In this document: positions 32,561-40,520 of the stretch, piece after piece
Numbering within the stretch: the first letter of the stretch is position 1
How the letters are laid out: the number at the start of each line of letters is the position of its first letter
Assembly: GCF_007747215.1 (NCBI RefSeq)
Contig: NZ_CP036273.1
Span: 4,262,322-4,326,321, forward strand
DNA: 64,000 nucleotides
Direction of reading: 5' to 3'
Source of the DNA: Urbifossiella limnaea
GTDB taxonomy: Bacteria > Planctomycetota > Planctomycetia > Gemmatales > Gemmataceae
The notes under the pieces: generated by a model
Told to the model about the DNA's origin: nothing
The model's database searches: none
What the model saw: only the letters and a program-made list of their open reading frames with translations
Made by a program: the position numbers and the translations under genes

Positions 32561-33823
32561 TCAGCCGGGTAGCGGGTTCGGCGCGAGGAACGTGTCCGCC
32601 GGCTCCGTCTTCGGCACGACCACGATGCCGCCGTCGGTGATCGTGAACCCGCGACGGCGGTCGAACTCGGTGTCGTAGCCGAGCACCGTGTACGGCGGCA
32701 GCTTCACCTCCTTGTCGATGATCGCCCGCCGGACGCGGCAGTACCGGCCCACGTCCACGCCGTCGAGAAGGATCGAATCTTCCACGACGGCGTAACTGTT
32801 CACCCGCACCCGCGGCGACAGCACGCTCCGCCGCACCTGCCCGCCGGACACGATGCTCCCGGGGCAGACCAGACTGTCGAGCGCCTCGCCGCGGCGGGAC
32901 TGGCCCGGCGGGCCGTCGGCGCTGAACACGAACTTCGGCGGCGGCAGCTGCGGGTGGAACGTGCGGATCGGCCAGTCGCCGTCGTACAGGTTCAGTACCG
33001 GGTCGATGGCGATCAGGTCCATGTTCGCCTGGTAGTAGGCGTCCAGGGTGCCGACGTCGCGCCAGTAGGGCACCGACTTGCGGTTCTCGTCGCGGAACCG
33101 GTAGGCGAACACCCGCTGCCCGTTCTCGATCATCCGCGGGATCACGTTCTTGCCGAAGTCGTGGTCGCTCCCCGGCGTCGCCGCGTCCTCGCACAGCAAC
33201 TCGAACAGCAGCCGCGTCGGGAACACGTAAATCCCCATCGACCCGAGCGCGTGGTGCGGGTCGCCGGGCATCGGCGGGGCGGTCGCCGGCTTCTCCAGGA
33301 AGCTCTTGGCCCAGTCGTCCGGCGACGTTTCCAGGATGCCGAAGTGCCGCGTCTCCGGGAGCGGGACGGGGATGCAGCCGATGGTCACGTCGGCCCCGCG
33401 CTCGCGGTGGGCGCGGATCATCCCGGCGTAGTCCATCTTGTAGATGTGGTCGCCGGCCAGGACCATGATCAGGTCACAGTCCTCGCGCTCGATCGAATAG
33501 ATGTTCTGGTAGATGGCGTCGGCCGTCCCCTTGTACCACGTCTCGTCGATTCGCTGTTGCGGGGGGAGCACCTCGACCGACTCGCCGAGTTCCGGACTCA
33601 TGAAGCTCCACCCGGCCCGGATGTGCCGGTCCAGCGACCGCGACTTGAACTGCGTCAGCACCAGGATGCGGCGGAGGCCGCTGTTGATGCAGTTGGACAG
33701 GGTGAAGTCGATGATCCGGTACAGCCCGCCGAACGGCACGGCGGGCTTGGCCCGGTCGCGGGTCAGCGGTTCGAGCCGCGACCCCTTCCCGCCGGCGAGG
33801 ATGACCGTCAGCACGCCGCGCAT
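32561..33823 (-). CDS. glgC: Glucose-1-phosphate adenylyltransferase
   Basis: Makes ADP-glucose, the glucosyl donor for glycogen. 420 residues. N-terminal VILAGGKGSRLEPLTRDRAKPAVPFGG is the nucleotidyltransferase and allosteric signature, GTADAIYQN and VLAGDHIYKMDY are the substrate sites, and a C-terminal left-handed beta-helix region follows (SIVSGGQVRRSVLSPRVRV). Family length is 400-430. It is the third gene of a run hpt, glycosyltransferase, glgC, 16 bases after the glycosyltransferase. The stop lies in a CCCGGCTGACGCCGGG palindrome. Confidence 0.94.
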   Translation of the reverse strand: MRGVLTVILAGGKGSRLEPLTRDRAKPAVPFGGLYRIIDFTLSNCINSGLRRILVLTQFKSRSLDRHIRAGWSFMSPELGESVEVLPPQQRIDETWYKGTADAIYQNIYSIEREDCDLIMVLAGDHIYKMDYAGMIRAHRERGADVTIGCIPVPLPETRHFGILETSPDDWAKSFLEKPATAPPMPGDPHHALGSMGIYVFPTRLLFELLCEDAATPGSDHDFGKNVIPRMIENGQRVFAYRFRDENRKSVPYWRDVGTLDAYYQANMDLIAIDPVLNLYDGDWPIRTFHPQLPPPKFVFSADGPPGQSRRGEALDSLVCPGSIVSGGQVRRSVLSPRVRVNSYAVVEDSILLDGVDVGRYCRVRRAIIDKEVKLPPYTVLGYDTEFDRRRGFTITDGGIVVVPKTEPADTFLAPNPLPG

Positions 33824-33839
33824 CGCTTTGCCCGTCCGG

Positions 33840-34955
33840 TCAGGGAGAGCCGCCGCGGGAGCGGCGGGGGAGTTCGTCGTACACCCGGGCGAACGGGGCG
33901 GCCATCCGCCCCGCGTCGAACCGCTCGGCCGCGCGGGCCTTCCCCGCCGCCCCGAACTGGGCCGCGGAGGCCGGGACCGACAGCAGGACGTGCGTGCGGG
34001 CCGACACCTGCGCCTTGTCGCCGACGGCGACCAGGAAGCCGGTTTCGCCGTCCTCGACGACCTCGGTCAGGTCCGGGTTGCCCCAGGCGACCACCGGCCG
34101 GCCGGCGGCCATCGCCTCCAGTGCAAGGTTCACGCCGCCGCGCGGCTGGAGCACCCACACCGCCTCGGCCAGCCCCAGCAGCGCCGGCAGGTCCGGCCGC
34201 GCGCCGGCGAAGTGAACGCGCACGTCGTCGAAGGCAAGGGACTGCACGAACGCGTCGAGGTCGGCCCGGCCGGGGCCATCCCCGACGACCACGAGGTGCA
34301 GGTCGGGGAAGGTGTATCGCAGGATGTCGAACGCCCAGATGGCGGACTTCAGGCCGTCGCTCGGTTCGAGCCTGCCGGCTGTGAGGATGAGGCGAGCCGT
34401 CGGCGGCAGCCCGAGGTCGTTCAGGACCGCGGCGCGGTCCGGGGTCGGGGGGGCGGGTTCGACCGCGGGGGGGATGCGCGTCAAGTTGTCCCCGACAACG
34501 CCGAGCCGGCGGTACGCGTCGGCCTCGGCCCACGACGCGGCGACGACACGGTCCGCGGCGCGGAGCGCGCGCGTTGCCGCCCACCCGCCAAAGCCGGTGC
34601 CGGGGTGCGCCGCCGCGGACGCGACCAGCGGCGGCCCGCCCCAGCGACTGAGGGCGCGGCCGGCCTGCACGGCCGACGGCCCCCACGCGTGGACCGCCGT
34701 GGGGGCGAACGCGGCGGCCAGGGTCCGCAGCTTCCGCCGACCGGCCGGGTCGAACGCCGACCGCAGCGGTGTCGCCTGCACGCTCACGCCGGCGGCGCGG
34801 AGGCGAACGGCGGCATCCGTGTCGTCATTCCCGAGAACCGCGACGGCGGGCGTGACCCCGTCCGCCGCGAGCCGCGGCAGCAGGAGCGCGAGTTGCTTCG
34901 CGGCGCCGGTGGCGCCGAGGTCGGAGGCCAGGAACAGCAGGCGGGCGGCGGTCAC
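33840..34955 (-). CDS. Family 4-type glycosyltransferase next to glgC
   Basis: 371 residues of GT-B fold. N-terminal LLFLASDLGATGAAKQLALL and C-terminal LILTAGRLEPSDGLKSAIWAF plus LGLAEAVWVLQPRGGVNLALEAMAAGRP match GT4 enzymes; the usual EX7E end is modified (GGVNLALEAMA). The GTG start overlaps the hpt stop by 4 bases (GTGA). Adjacency to glgC hints at a role in glycogen or another alpha-glucan, but it is not a standard GlgA and the donor is unknown. Confidence 0.82.
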   Translation of the reverse strand: MTAARLLFLASDLGATGAAKQLALLLPRLAADGVTPAVAVLGNDDTDAAVRLRAAGVSVQATPLRSAFDPAGRRKLRTLAAAFAPTAVHAWGPSAVQAGRALSRWGGPPLVASAAAHPGTGFGGWAATRALRAADRVVAASWAEADAYRRLGVVGDNLTRIPPAVEPAPPTPDRAAVLNDLGLPPTARLILTAGRLEPSDGLKSAIWAFDILRYTFPDLHLVVVGDGPGRADLDAFVQSLAFDDVRVHFAGARPDLPALLGLAEAVWVLQPRGGVNLALEAMAAGRPVVAWGNPDLTEVVEDGETGFLVAVGDKAQVSARTHVLLSVPASAAQFGAAGKARAAERFDAGRMAAPFARVYDELPRRSRGGSP

Positions 34956-35473
34956 GCGGCCGGCCCGTCGAGGACGCCGATGTACGGCAGGTGGCGGTGC
35001 TCGTCGTTGAAGTCGAGCCCGTAGCCGACGACGAACCGGTCGGGGATGGTGAACCCGACGAAGTCCGGGTCGAACGGCACCTCCTGCCGCCCGACCTTCC
35101 GCAGCAGCACGCCGGCCTTGACCGTCTCGGCCCCCCGGTCGAGCAGGTGGGCCACCACCCGGGTCAGCGTCTTGCCGGTGTCGAGGATGTCGTCGAGGAG
35201 AAGGACGTGCCGGCCGCGGATGTCGGGGAGGAGTTCGTCGCGGATGAGGAGCTTGCCGGGGGTGGTGGCCTCGCCGCGGTAGCTCGACGCGGTGATGAAC
35301 GCGACCCGCACGGGAAGGTCGATGCGGCGGATGAGGTCGGCCATGAAGACGAGGCAGCCGGTGAGGATGCCGACGACGGTGACCGGCCGGCCGTCGTGGT
35401 ACGCGGCCCCGATCTCCGCCGCCATGCGGTCGATGCGCTCGCGGATCTCGTCCGCGGTGATGAGCACGTCCAT
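34952..35473 (-). CDS. hpt: Hypoxanthine phosphoribosyltransferase
   Basis: 173 residues. Salvages hypoxanthine or guanine to IMP/GMP with PRPP. The PRPP loop VLLLDDILDTGKTLT, the pyrophosphate loop GILTGCLVFMADLIRRI, the flexible loop ASSYRGEATTP, and the purine-site end DRFVVGYGLDFNDEHRHLPYIG are all family-typical. Length matches (170-180). First gene of a run with a glycosyltransferase and glgC. Upstream, in the divergent spacer, lies a perfect 29-bp inverted repeat. Confidence 0.94.
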   Translation of the reverse strand: MDVLITADEIRERIDRMAAEIGAAYHDGRPVTVVGILTGCLVFMADLIRRIDLPVRVAFITASSYRGEATTPGKLLIRDELLPDIRGRHVLLLDDILDTGKTLTRVVAHLLDRGAETVKAGVLLRKVGRQEVPFDPDFVGFTIPDRFVVGYGLDFNDEHRHLPYIGVLDGPAA

Positions 35474-35510
35474 CCGCTCAGTGTCCCGTTTCGCGCCGCG
35501 AGTTTCAAGC

Positions 35511-35592
35511 GGCGAACCGGCGGCGTCGGCCGCCGGGTGAGGGTGGCAGGTTGCCCACGCGCACACCCGGCGGCCGACGCCGCCGGTTCGCC
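35511..35592. repeat. Perfect 29-bp inverted repeat in a divergent spacer
   Basis: 35511-35539 and 35564-35592 are exact reverse complements with a 24-base loop. The outer ends read GGCGAACCGG/CCGGTTCGCC. Both flanking genes point away, so it cannot be a terminator for either. The right edge continues TTCCAATAGACT, matching the edge of the element at 45375-45453 (TTCCGATATTCT). Confidence 0.85.
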
Positions 35593-35598
35593 TTCCAA

Positions 35599-35604
35599 TA
35601 GACT
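35599..35604 (+). promoter_or_regulatory. -10-like TAGACT at the edge of an inverted repeat
   Basis: TAGACT lies 7 bases past the right arm of the repeat at 35511-35592. CCGACG inside the arm (35574-35579) is 19 bases upstream, a weak -35 candidate. Transcription would start near 35611, about 34 bases before the exonuclease ATG. The same spacing occurs at 45435-45465. Confidence 0.35.
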
Positions 35605-35644
35605 TATCGCGGTTCGCCCGTCGTCCGCGACCCGTGGAGCGCCG

Positions 35645-36202
35645 ATGGCCAAGCGGCTCGATCAGGTTCTCGTCATCGACATCGAATCGACCTGCTGGGA
35701 CGGCGGCTACCCGCCGAAGGGGCAGAGCAACGACATCATCGAGATCGGCCTGTGCCCGCTGGAGCTGAGCACCGGCCGGCGGCTGGAGAAGAAGAGCATC
35801 CTGGTGCGGCCGGAGCGCTCGACGGTGAGCCCGTTCTGCACGCAACTGACGACGCTGACGCAGGACCAGGTGGCCGGCGGCGTGGCGTTCAAGGACGCCT
35901 GCAAGATGCTGGAGGACGAGTACCTGTCGCAGGCCCGGCTGTGGGCGAGCTTCGGCGACTACGACCGGAAGCAGTTCGACAAGCAGTGCCGTGAGACGGG
36001 CGTGCGCTACCCGTTCGGCCCGAGCCACCTGAACATCAAGACGCTATTCGCGGCCGGCCGGGCGCTGCCGTCGGAGTTGGGTCTGCCGCAGGCGATGGCC
36101 CTGAGCGGCCTGAAGTTGGAGGGCACCCACCACCGCGGCCACGACGACGCCTGGAACATCGCCGCCGTGCTGTGGGAGATGCTGCGGAAGCTGCGGGGGT
36201 GA
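35645..36202 (+). CDS. DEDDh 3'-5' exonuclease (ERI1/KapD-like)
   Basis: 185 residues, a single exonuclease domain. ExoI VLVIDIESTCWDGG carries the Asp-Glu pair, ExoII contains ARLWASFGDYDRKQF with Asp, and ExoIII HHRGHDDAWNIA carries His and Asp. This is the DEDDh pattern of the ERI-1/KapD subgroup, which trims RNA or ssDNA ends. No polymerase domain. It is followed 3 bases later by a lineage-specific protein gene. Confidence 0.88.
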   Translation: MAKRLDQVLVIDIESTCWDGGYPPKGQSNDIIEIGLCPLELSTGRRLEKKSILVRPERSTVSPFCTQLTTLTQDQVAGGVAFKDACKMLEDEYLSQARLWASFGDYDRKQFDKQCRETGVRYPFGPSHLNIKTLFAAGRALPSELGLPQAMALSGLKLEGTHHRGHDDAWNIAAVLWEMLRKLRG

Positions 36203-36205
36203 GCG

Positions 36206-36943
36206 ATGACGGAGGCGGCGATAGCGTGGGTCGGCTTCAATGACGCCTGGCTAATGGTGGACTGGATCGGCACTCATCTCAGCGAGCGGAAACACCGCTT
36301 GCTTGCAGTCGCGTGTTGCCGCCGGATTGATGAACTGATCCTGCACTTTCCGCAGGCGCTGCGTGCGGTCGTACTCGCAGAACGAATCGCCGACGGAGGG
36401 CCGGTGACCATCGAAGCGATGACCCTGCGCCGTGATATGCCGGAACGCGCGTTCCTTTGGATCGACGGTTACCGGCAAGAAAAGAAGAACAACCTCATGT
36501 ACCATGCTGGGAACGCCGCGGCGAACTGCCTTGCTGGGATACCCGCCCCACCGAACTCATGGGCAGGTAGCTACGGCGGCCGTCTTGAGCAGGCCGTTCA
36601 GGACACCTCCTATCTCGTCGCCCATTCACGACGCCGGGATGATCGGGAGGCCTTGAGATCGCAGCATCTCGATGAACAGCGGCGGACCTTGGTGCCACTG
36701 GTCCGGTGTGTGTCCGGCAATCCATTCCACCCGTCACCGTTCTCACCGACATGGCGCACCGAGGCCGTGGTCGGGCTCGCGCGCGGGATGTACGAGTCGC
36801 GGGGCTTCGGCCCCATGCCGGTCCTCGCGGACGCGCTCGAGGACGCCGGCTGCGCCGATGCCGCCATCCTCACCCACTGCCGCGGCGACGGGCCGCACGT
36901 CCGCGGGTGCTGGGTCGTGGACCTCGTGCTCGGTAAGGAGTAG
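36206..36943 (+). CDS. Lineage-specific protein with HCRG-GCWVVD C-terminus
   Basis: 245 residues. The N-terminal part contains RKHRLLAVACCRRI; the C-terminal ~75 residues run NPFHPSPFSPTWRTEAVVGLARGMY, then PVLADALEDAGC, then HCRGDGPHVRGCWVVDLVLGK (each block shown in part). I recall this C-terminal block from large paralogous families in Gemmata genomes, where it has no known function. The N-terminal two thirds (36206-36740) are markedly less GC-rich than the C-terminal end, suggesting a mosaic or recently duplicated gene. It starts 3 bases after the exonuclease stop. Confidence 0.7.
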   Translation: MTEAAIAWVGFNDAWLMVDWIGTHLSERKHRLLAVACCRRIDELILHFPQALRAVVLAERIADGGPVTIEAMTLRRDMPERAFLWIDGYRQEKKNNLMYHAGNAAANCLAGIPAPPNSWAGSYGGRLEQAVQDTSYLVAHSRRRDDREALRSQHLDEQRRTLVPLVRCVSGNPFHPSPFSPTWRTEAVVGLARGMYESRGFGPMPVLADALEDAGCADAAILTHCRGDGPHVRGCWVVDLVLGKE

Positions 36944-36962
36944 CGCGACGGGCGCGGAACGT

Positions 36963-37039
36963 CCGGAGCCCCGAAGGGGCGGCAGGCCTCCCAGGGCTGA
37001 CGCCCTGGGCTATTGACTGCCGCCCCTTCGGGGCTCCGG
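36963..37039. repeat. 23-bp inverted repeat with nested hairpin
   Basis: 36963-36985 and 37017-37039 are exact reverse complements. The 31-base loop holds its own perfect hairpin CCCAGGGC/GCCCTGGG (36990-36997/37002-37009) with a TGAC loop, giving the GGGCTGACGCCC motif. The arms contain the self-complementary GCCCCGAAGGGGC, so several alternative folds exist. Confidence 0.8.
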
Positions 37040-37129
37040 GCACACCCGTCGCCTGACGCCGGCCGCTCGCCGTCGGCGCCCCGCGCCGTATCCTGCCCGA
37101 ATCGCTCTCGCCGCCTCCAGGACCGACCC

Positions 37130-37825
37130 GTGTTCGCGTTCGCCCTCGTGGTCTGCCTGGCCGGCATCTTCTGCCTCGCGCCGCTCGCGCTGTACCTTCT
37201 CTGGCTCGCCGTCCTCAACAAGAAGCGCCGCCCCACCGTCGTCCCCGGCGGGTGGGACTTCGCCGCCCTCTGCGGCGGCCTGTCCGGGTTCATCCTGTTC
37301 GGCGGCGGCCTGGTCCTGACGCTGCTCCAGTCGAACGCCCGCTACCTGTTCCGCCGCAACCTCGAAGCCCTCCGCGCCGCCTGGGCGGAGGAGCAGATGG
37401 CGTGGCTCGCCGTCGCCGCGGGCTACCTGTTCGTCGTCGTCGGCGGCGGGCTGTTCACGCTCGTGCTGCGGCGGCGGTCGCTGGTGATTTACAACGTCGA
37501 GCCGGGGGCGGTCGAGGCGGCGGTCGCCGAGGTGTTCGACCACATGGGCAAGGCCGTGACGCGCACCGGCAACCTGTGGTCCGGCCCCGACCCGCTGTTC
37601 GAGCTGGAGCCGTTCGCGGCCGGGAAGAGCGTCTCGCTCCGCTGGGTGAGCAACGACGACCGGCTGTTCGAGGAAGTGACCCGCCACCTCCGGCCGGCCG
37701 TCGCCGACCTGGCGCCCGCGGAGAACCCCACGGCCCGCTGGCTCACGACGGCGGCGGTCGGCATCCTGGTCGTGGTAGTGTTCTTCGTCGGCGTGATGGC
37801 AACGAGCCTGGGGGCGTGGCGGTAA
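37130..37825 (+). CDS. Membrane protein of unknown function
   Basis: 231 residues. Two hydrophobic helices near the N-terminus (FAFALVVCLAGIFCLAPLAL and GGLSGFILFGGGLVLTLL) and a third after a short loop (AWLAVAAGYLFVVVGGGLF) are followed by a soluble domain of about 110 residues, then a C-terminal helix (VGILVVVVFFVGVMATSL). The start is GTG at 37130 with CAGGA upstream and TATCCT at 37089-37094 as a possible -10; a longer frame from 37013 would translate the edge of the inverted repeat. No family recognised. Confidence 0.7.
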   Translation: MFAFALVVCLAGIFCLAPLALYLLWLAVLNKKRRPTVVPGGWDFAALCGGLSGFILFGGGLVLTLLQSNARYLFRRNLEALRAAWAEEQMAWLAVAAGYLFVVVGGGLFTLVLRRRSLVIYNVEPGAVEAAVAEVFDHMGKAVTRTGNLWSGPDPLFELEPFAAGKSVSLRWVSNDDRLFEEVTRHLRPAVADLAPAENPTARWLTTAAVGILVVVVFFVGVMATSLGAWR

Positions 37826-37838
37826 CGGGCGGCCCGCT

Positions 37839-38990
37839 TCACGCCGCGCGCCGGAGCGCGACCCCCTGCCCCGTCAGCAGCGCCACCACGCGGCGCACCT
37901 GCTCGTGGCCGTCGCGCAGCAGGAAGCCCGAATCGCGGCCGAAACTCTTTGCGCCCAGCAAGAAGTACCCCGGCTCGCGAGTCTCGGGCCGGCCCGTCGG
38001 CTCGTCCACCTTCAGGCCCGTGCTCAGCCGCAGGTCGGCGCGGTAGCCGACGCACGCGATCACCCGCTCGACCTCCCACGTCACCGGCTTCCCGGCCCCG
38101 CGGCCGCCAACGCGGAAGCCCTGCTCCGGGCCGTGACACACCACCTCGTCCAACAGTGTTTGTGCGTGGAATTCGAGGTTACCGTCGCAGCGGGTGGCCA
38201 GCGAGTTGGCCTTCACCGCGAGGCGGTCGCGCTCCTTCAGCGGGTCGTTCGCCAGCCGCGGCAGCGGGGCGCCGCGCGGGCCGTTCGTGAGCCAGAACAC
38301 CCACGTCTCGGCGTGCTCCTCGGCGAGCGCGGCCAGTTGCAGCACCGTCGCCGCGGCCGTGTACCCGTCGCCGATCACGGCGATACTCTTGCCGGCGTAG
38401 TGGCCGCGGCGGTCGCCGAGAACGTCCTCGAAGCCGGCGGCGATGTGCGGCCGGGCGGCCAGCTCGCCGACCGCGGGGAGGTTGCCGTCGCCGAGCCAGT
38501 TCGGCGTGTTGAACGTGCCGGTGCAGTCGAGTACGGCGTCGGCGGTGTCGATCCGCTCGGCGCCGTTCGCGCCGCGGAGTAGCAGCCGGAACGGGCGGCG
38601 GCCGTCGTCCGGCTCCGATTTCTTGAGCGACCCGGCCCGGCCGATCGCCAGCACGGCGTGCTGCGGGTTCATGCACTCAAGCAGCGCCTCGGACTCGGCC
38701 AGCGGCACGAGGTACGCTTCGCGGAACTGCCGGCCCGTGAGTAGGTCAGTGTCCGCGGGTACGTCCTTGGCGCGGCGCTCCTGGCGAAGCGTTTGCAGGC
38801 CCAGACTCGTCGTATTCATGCCGAACGGCGTGAACATGCGCGCGTGGCCCCAGCGGGCGAGGTGCTCGCCGACCTGGCCGCGGTCGTAGACGCTGACGCG
38901 GCAGCCGGCGGCCTTCGCGGCCAGCGCCGCCTCGACGCCGACCGGTCCGGCCCCGATCACCGCCACCCGCGGCGGCTCCGCCTTCACCAT
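37839..38990 (-). CDS. FAD/NAD(P)-dependent oxidoreductase
   Basis: 383 residues. The N-terminus VAVIGAGPVGVEAALAAKAAG is an FAD-binding Rossmann motif; a second nucleotide-binding motif SIAVIGDGYTAAATVLQLA lies mid-protein, and VERVIACVGYRADL near the end matches flavin-dependent monooxygenase or thioredoxin-reductase-like proteins. There is no CXXC redox pair. The order of domains resembles pyridine nucleotide-disulfide oxidoreductases with a single-component flavoprotein layout. Substrate unknown. The start follows GGGGGGTG. Confidence 0.82.
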   Translation of the reverse strand: MVKAEPPRVAVIGAGPVGVEAALAAKAAGCRVSVYDRGQVGEHLARWGHARMFTPFGMNTTSLGLQTLRQERRAKDVPADTDLLTGRQFREAYLVPLAESEALLECMNPQHAVLAIGRAGSLKKSEPDDGRRPFRLLLRGANGAERIDTADAVLDCTGTFNTPNWLGDGNLPAVGELAARPHIAAGFEDVLGDRRGHYAGKSIAVIGDGYTAAATVLQLAALAEEHAETWVFWLTNGPRGAPLPRLANDPLKERDRLAVKANSLATRCDGNLEFHAQTLLDEVVCHGPEQGFRVGGRGAGKPVTWEVERVIACVGYRADLRLSTGLKVDEPTGRPETREPGYFLLGAKSFGRDSGFLLRDGHEQVRRVVALLTGQGVALRRAA

Positions 38991-39072
38991 GGCACCCCCC
39001 CTGCGCGACCGGCGGACCATACCCGCACTGCGGTGCGGGGGCAACACGTGTCCGCCCCACCGCCCCGCCGGG

Positions 39073-39081
39073 TGATACAAT
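39073..39081 (+). promoter_or_regulatory. Extended -10 promoter TGATACAAT
   Basis: TG at 39073-39074, one base, then TACAAT (39076-39081): an extended -10 element that does not need a strong -35. It would start transcription about 30 bases before the pseudokinase ATG at 39117. Confidence 0.55.
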
Positions 39082-39116
39082 CCCCTCACCCGCCGACCCC
39101 GGACCGAGCCCCGCCG

Positions 39117-40520
39117 ATGCCCTCCGAATCGATCGCCGGCTTCCTCGACGAAGCGAAGGCGAATCGCGTCCTGATCCCCGAGCAGGTCGAGCAGCTGATC
39201 CGCCAGCCCGACGTGCCTCAGGAAAACCTCGACGCCCTGTGCGCGTACCTGGAAGACCGCGGGGCGCTGACCCGCTTCCAGGCCGACGCCCTCCGCGCCG
39301 GCCGCGGGGGCGACCTCACGTTCGCCGGCTACCCCGTCCTCGACGAGATCGGCCCCTGCCCCGGCGGCACCGCCTACCGGGCACTCCACCCGTCGCTCCG
39401 CACCCCGGTCGTGCTCCGCCGCCTGCGCCCCGCCGCGCTCCTGCCGGCGGACAACCCGGCGGCCCTGGTGCAGCGGGCGCGGTCGTTCCCGACGTACCAC
39501 CCGAACCTGCTGGCGCCGCTGGACGCGGGGGCGAGCGGCGACGAGTTCTACGCCGCCGTCGAAGAGCCGGCCGACATGGACACGCTCGAACAGCTGGTCG
39601 TCGAGATCGGCCCGATGCCGGCGTTCCTGGCCGCGGAGTTCGGCCGGCAGGCGGCGTCGGCCCTACGCACCGTGGACGAGCGCGGCCTCTGGCACGGCGA
39701 CGTCCGCCCCGCGAGCCTCCTCGCGGGCCCGATGACGGTGAAGTCGACCGACGACGGCCACGCGAAGCGCCGCCCCGCGCCGAACGCCGCGGTGAAGGTC
39801 GCGGAGCTCGGGCTGGTGCCGCTCCGCCCCGCGGCGTCGGCCGCACCACCGGCCCTGGGGGCGATCGCGTACCTCCCGCCGGAGCGCGTCGATCACGCCT
39901 GGTACGACGCCCGCGGCGACCAGTACGGCCTCGGGGCCAGCCTGTACTACCTGCTGACCGGCAAGCCGCCGTTCGCCGCGTCGAACCCTGACGAACTCCT
40001 CCAGCAGGTGCGCACCGCGGAGCCGCTGCCGCTCGGCTCGCTGCGGCCGGACCTGCCGGCGCCGTTGATCGCCGTCGTCGAGCGGCTGATGGCGAAGCGG
40101 CCCGAGCAGCGGTTCGCCCGCTTCGCCGACGTGGAGATGGCACTGATCCCGTACTGCCGGCCGGGCACGGTCGCGCCGGCGGTGCCCGTTCCCGCGCACC
40201 CGACGCCGGTGCCGGAAGCGGCGGCCGTGCCGGAGTCGGCCGAGTCGTTCCCGGCCGCGGGCGCGGAGTGGGGGGCGCCGGACACCGACGCCTTCACCAC
40301 GTCGCACGCCGCCGCGGGGCCGGTGTACAAGGAGCGCAAGCCCGCCGACCAGAAGCGGACGCGGCTCCTGATCATCCTCGGCCTCTGCCTGCACACGAGT
40401 GCCATGCTGCTGCTGGCGGCCTGGATTTTCGGGTGGTTCGAGCCGAGCCCGGAGCCGACGCCGGTGCCGCCGAAGAACGAGAAGCAGAAGGAGAACAAGA
40501 AGAACGTCAGGAAGGCGTGA
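39117..40520 (+). CDS. Kinase-fold protein, probable pseudokinase A
   Basis: 467 residues: an N-terminal helical module of ~65 residues (VLIPEQVEQLIRQ, ALTRFQADALRAG), a Ser/Thr-kinase-like domain (about 70-360), a Pro/Ala linker, one membrane helix (LLIILGLCLHTSAMLLLAAW) and a Lys-rich tail. Key residues are changed. The ATP lysine is Arg101 (VVLRR), the glycine loop is degraded (IGPCPGGTAY), and DFG is Glu230-Leu-Gly. Asp195 of the catalytic loop (HGDVRPASL) is kept. It therefore probably does not phosphorylate; a membrane-tethered signalling scaffold is likelier. Its stop overlaps the next ATG (TGATG). Confidence 0.85.
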   Translation: MPSESIAGFLDEAKANRVLIPEQVEQLIRQPDVPQENLDALCAYLEDRGALTRFQADALRAGRGGDLTFAGYPVLDEIGPCPGGTAYRALHPSLRTPVVLRRLRPAALLPADNPAALVQRARSFPTYHPNLLAPLDAGASGDEFYAAVEEPADMDTLEQLVVEIGPMPAFLAAEFGRQAASALRTVDERGLWHGDVRPASLLAGPMTVKSTDDGHAKRRPAPNAAVKVAELGLVPLRPAASAAPPALGAIAYLPPERVDHAWYDARGDQYGLGASLYYLLTGKPPFAASNPDELLQQVRTAEPLPLGSLRPDLPAPLIAVVERLMAKRPEQRFARFADVEMALIPYCRPGTVAPAVPVPAHPTPVPEAAAVPESAESFPAAGAEWGAPDTDAFTTSHAAAGPVYKERKPADQKRTRLLIILGLCLHTSAMLLLAAWIFGWFEPSPEPTPVPPKNEKQKENKKNVRKA

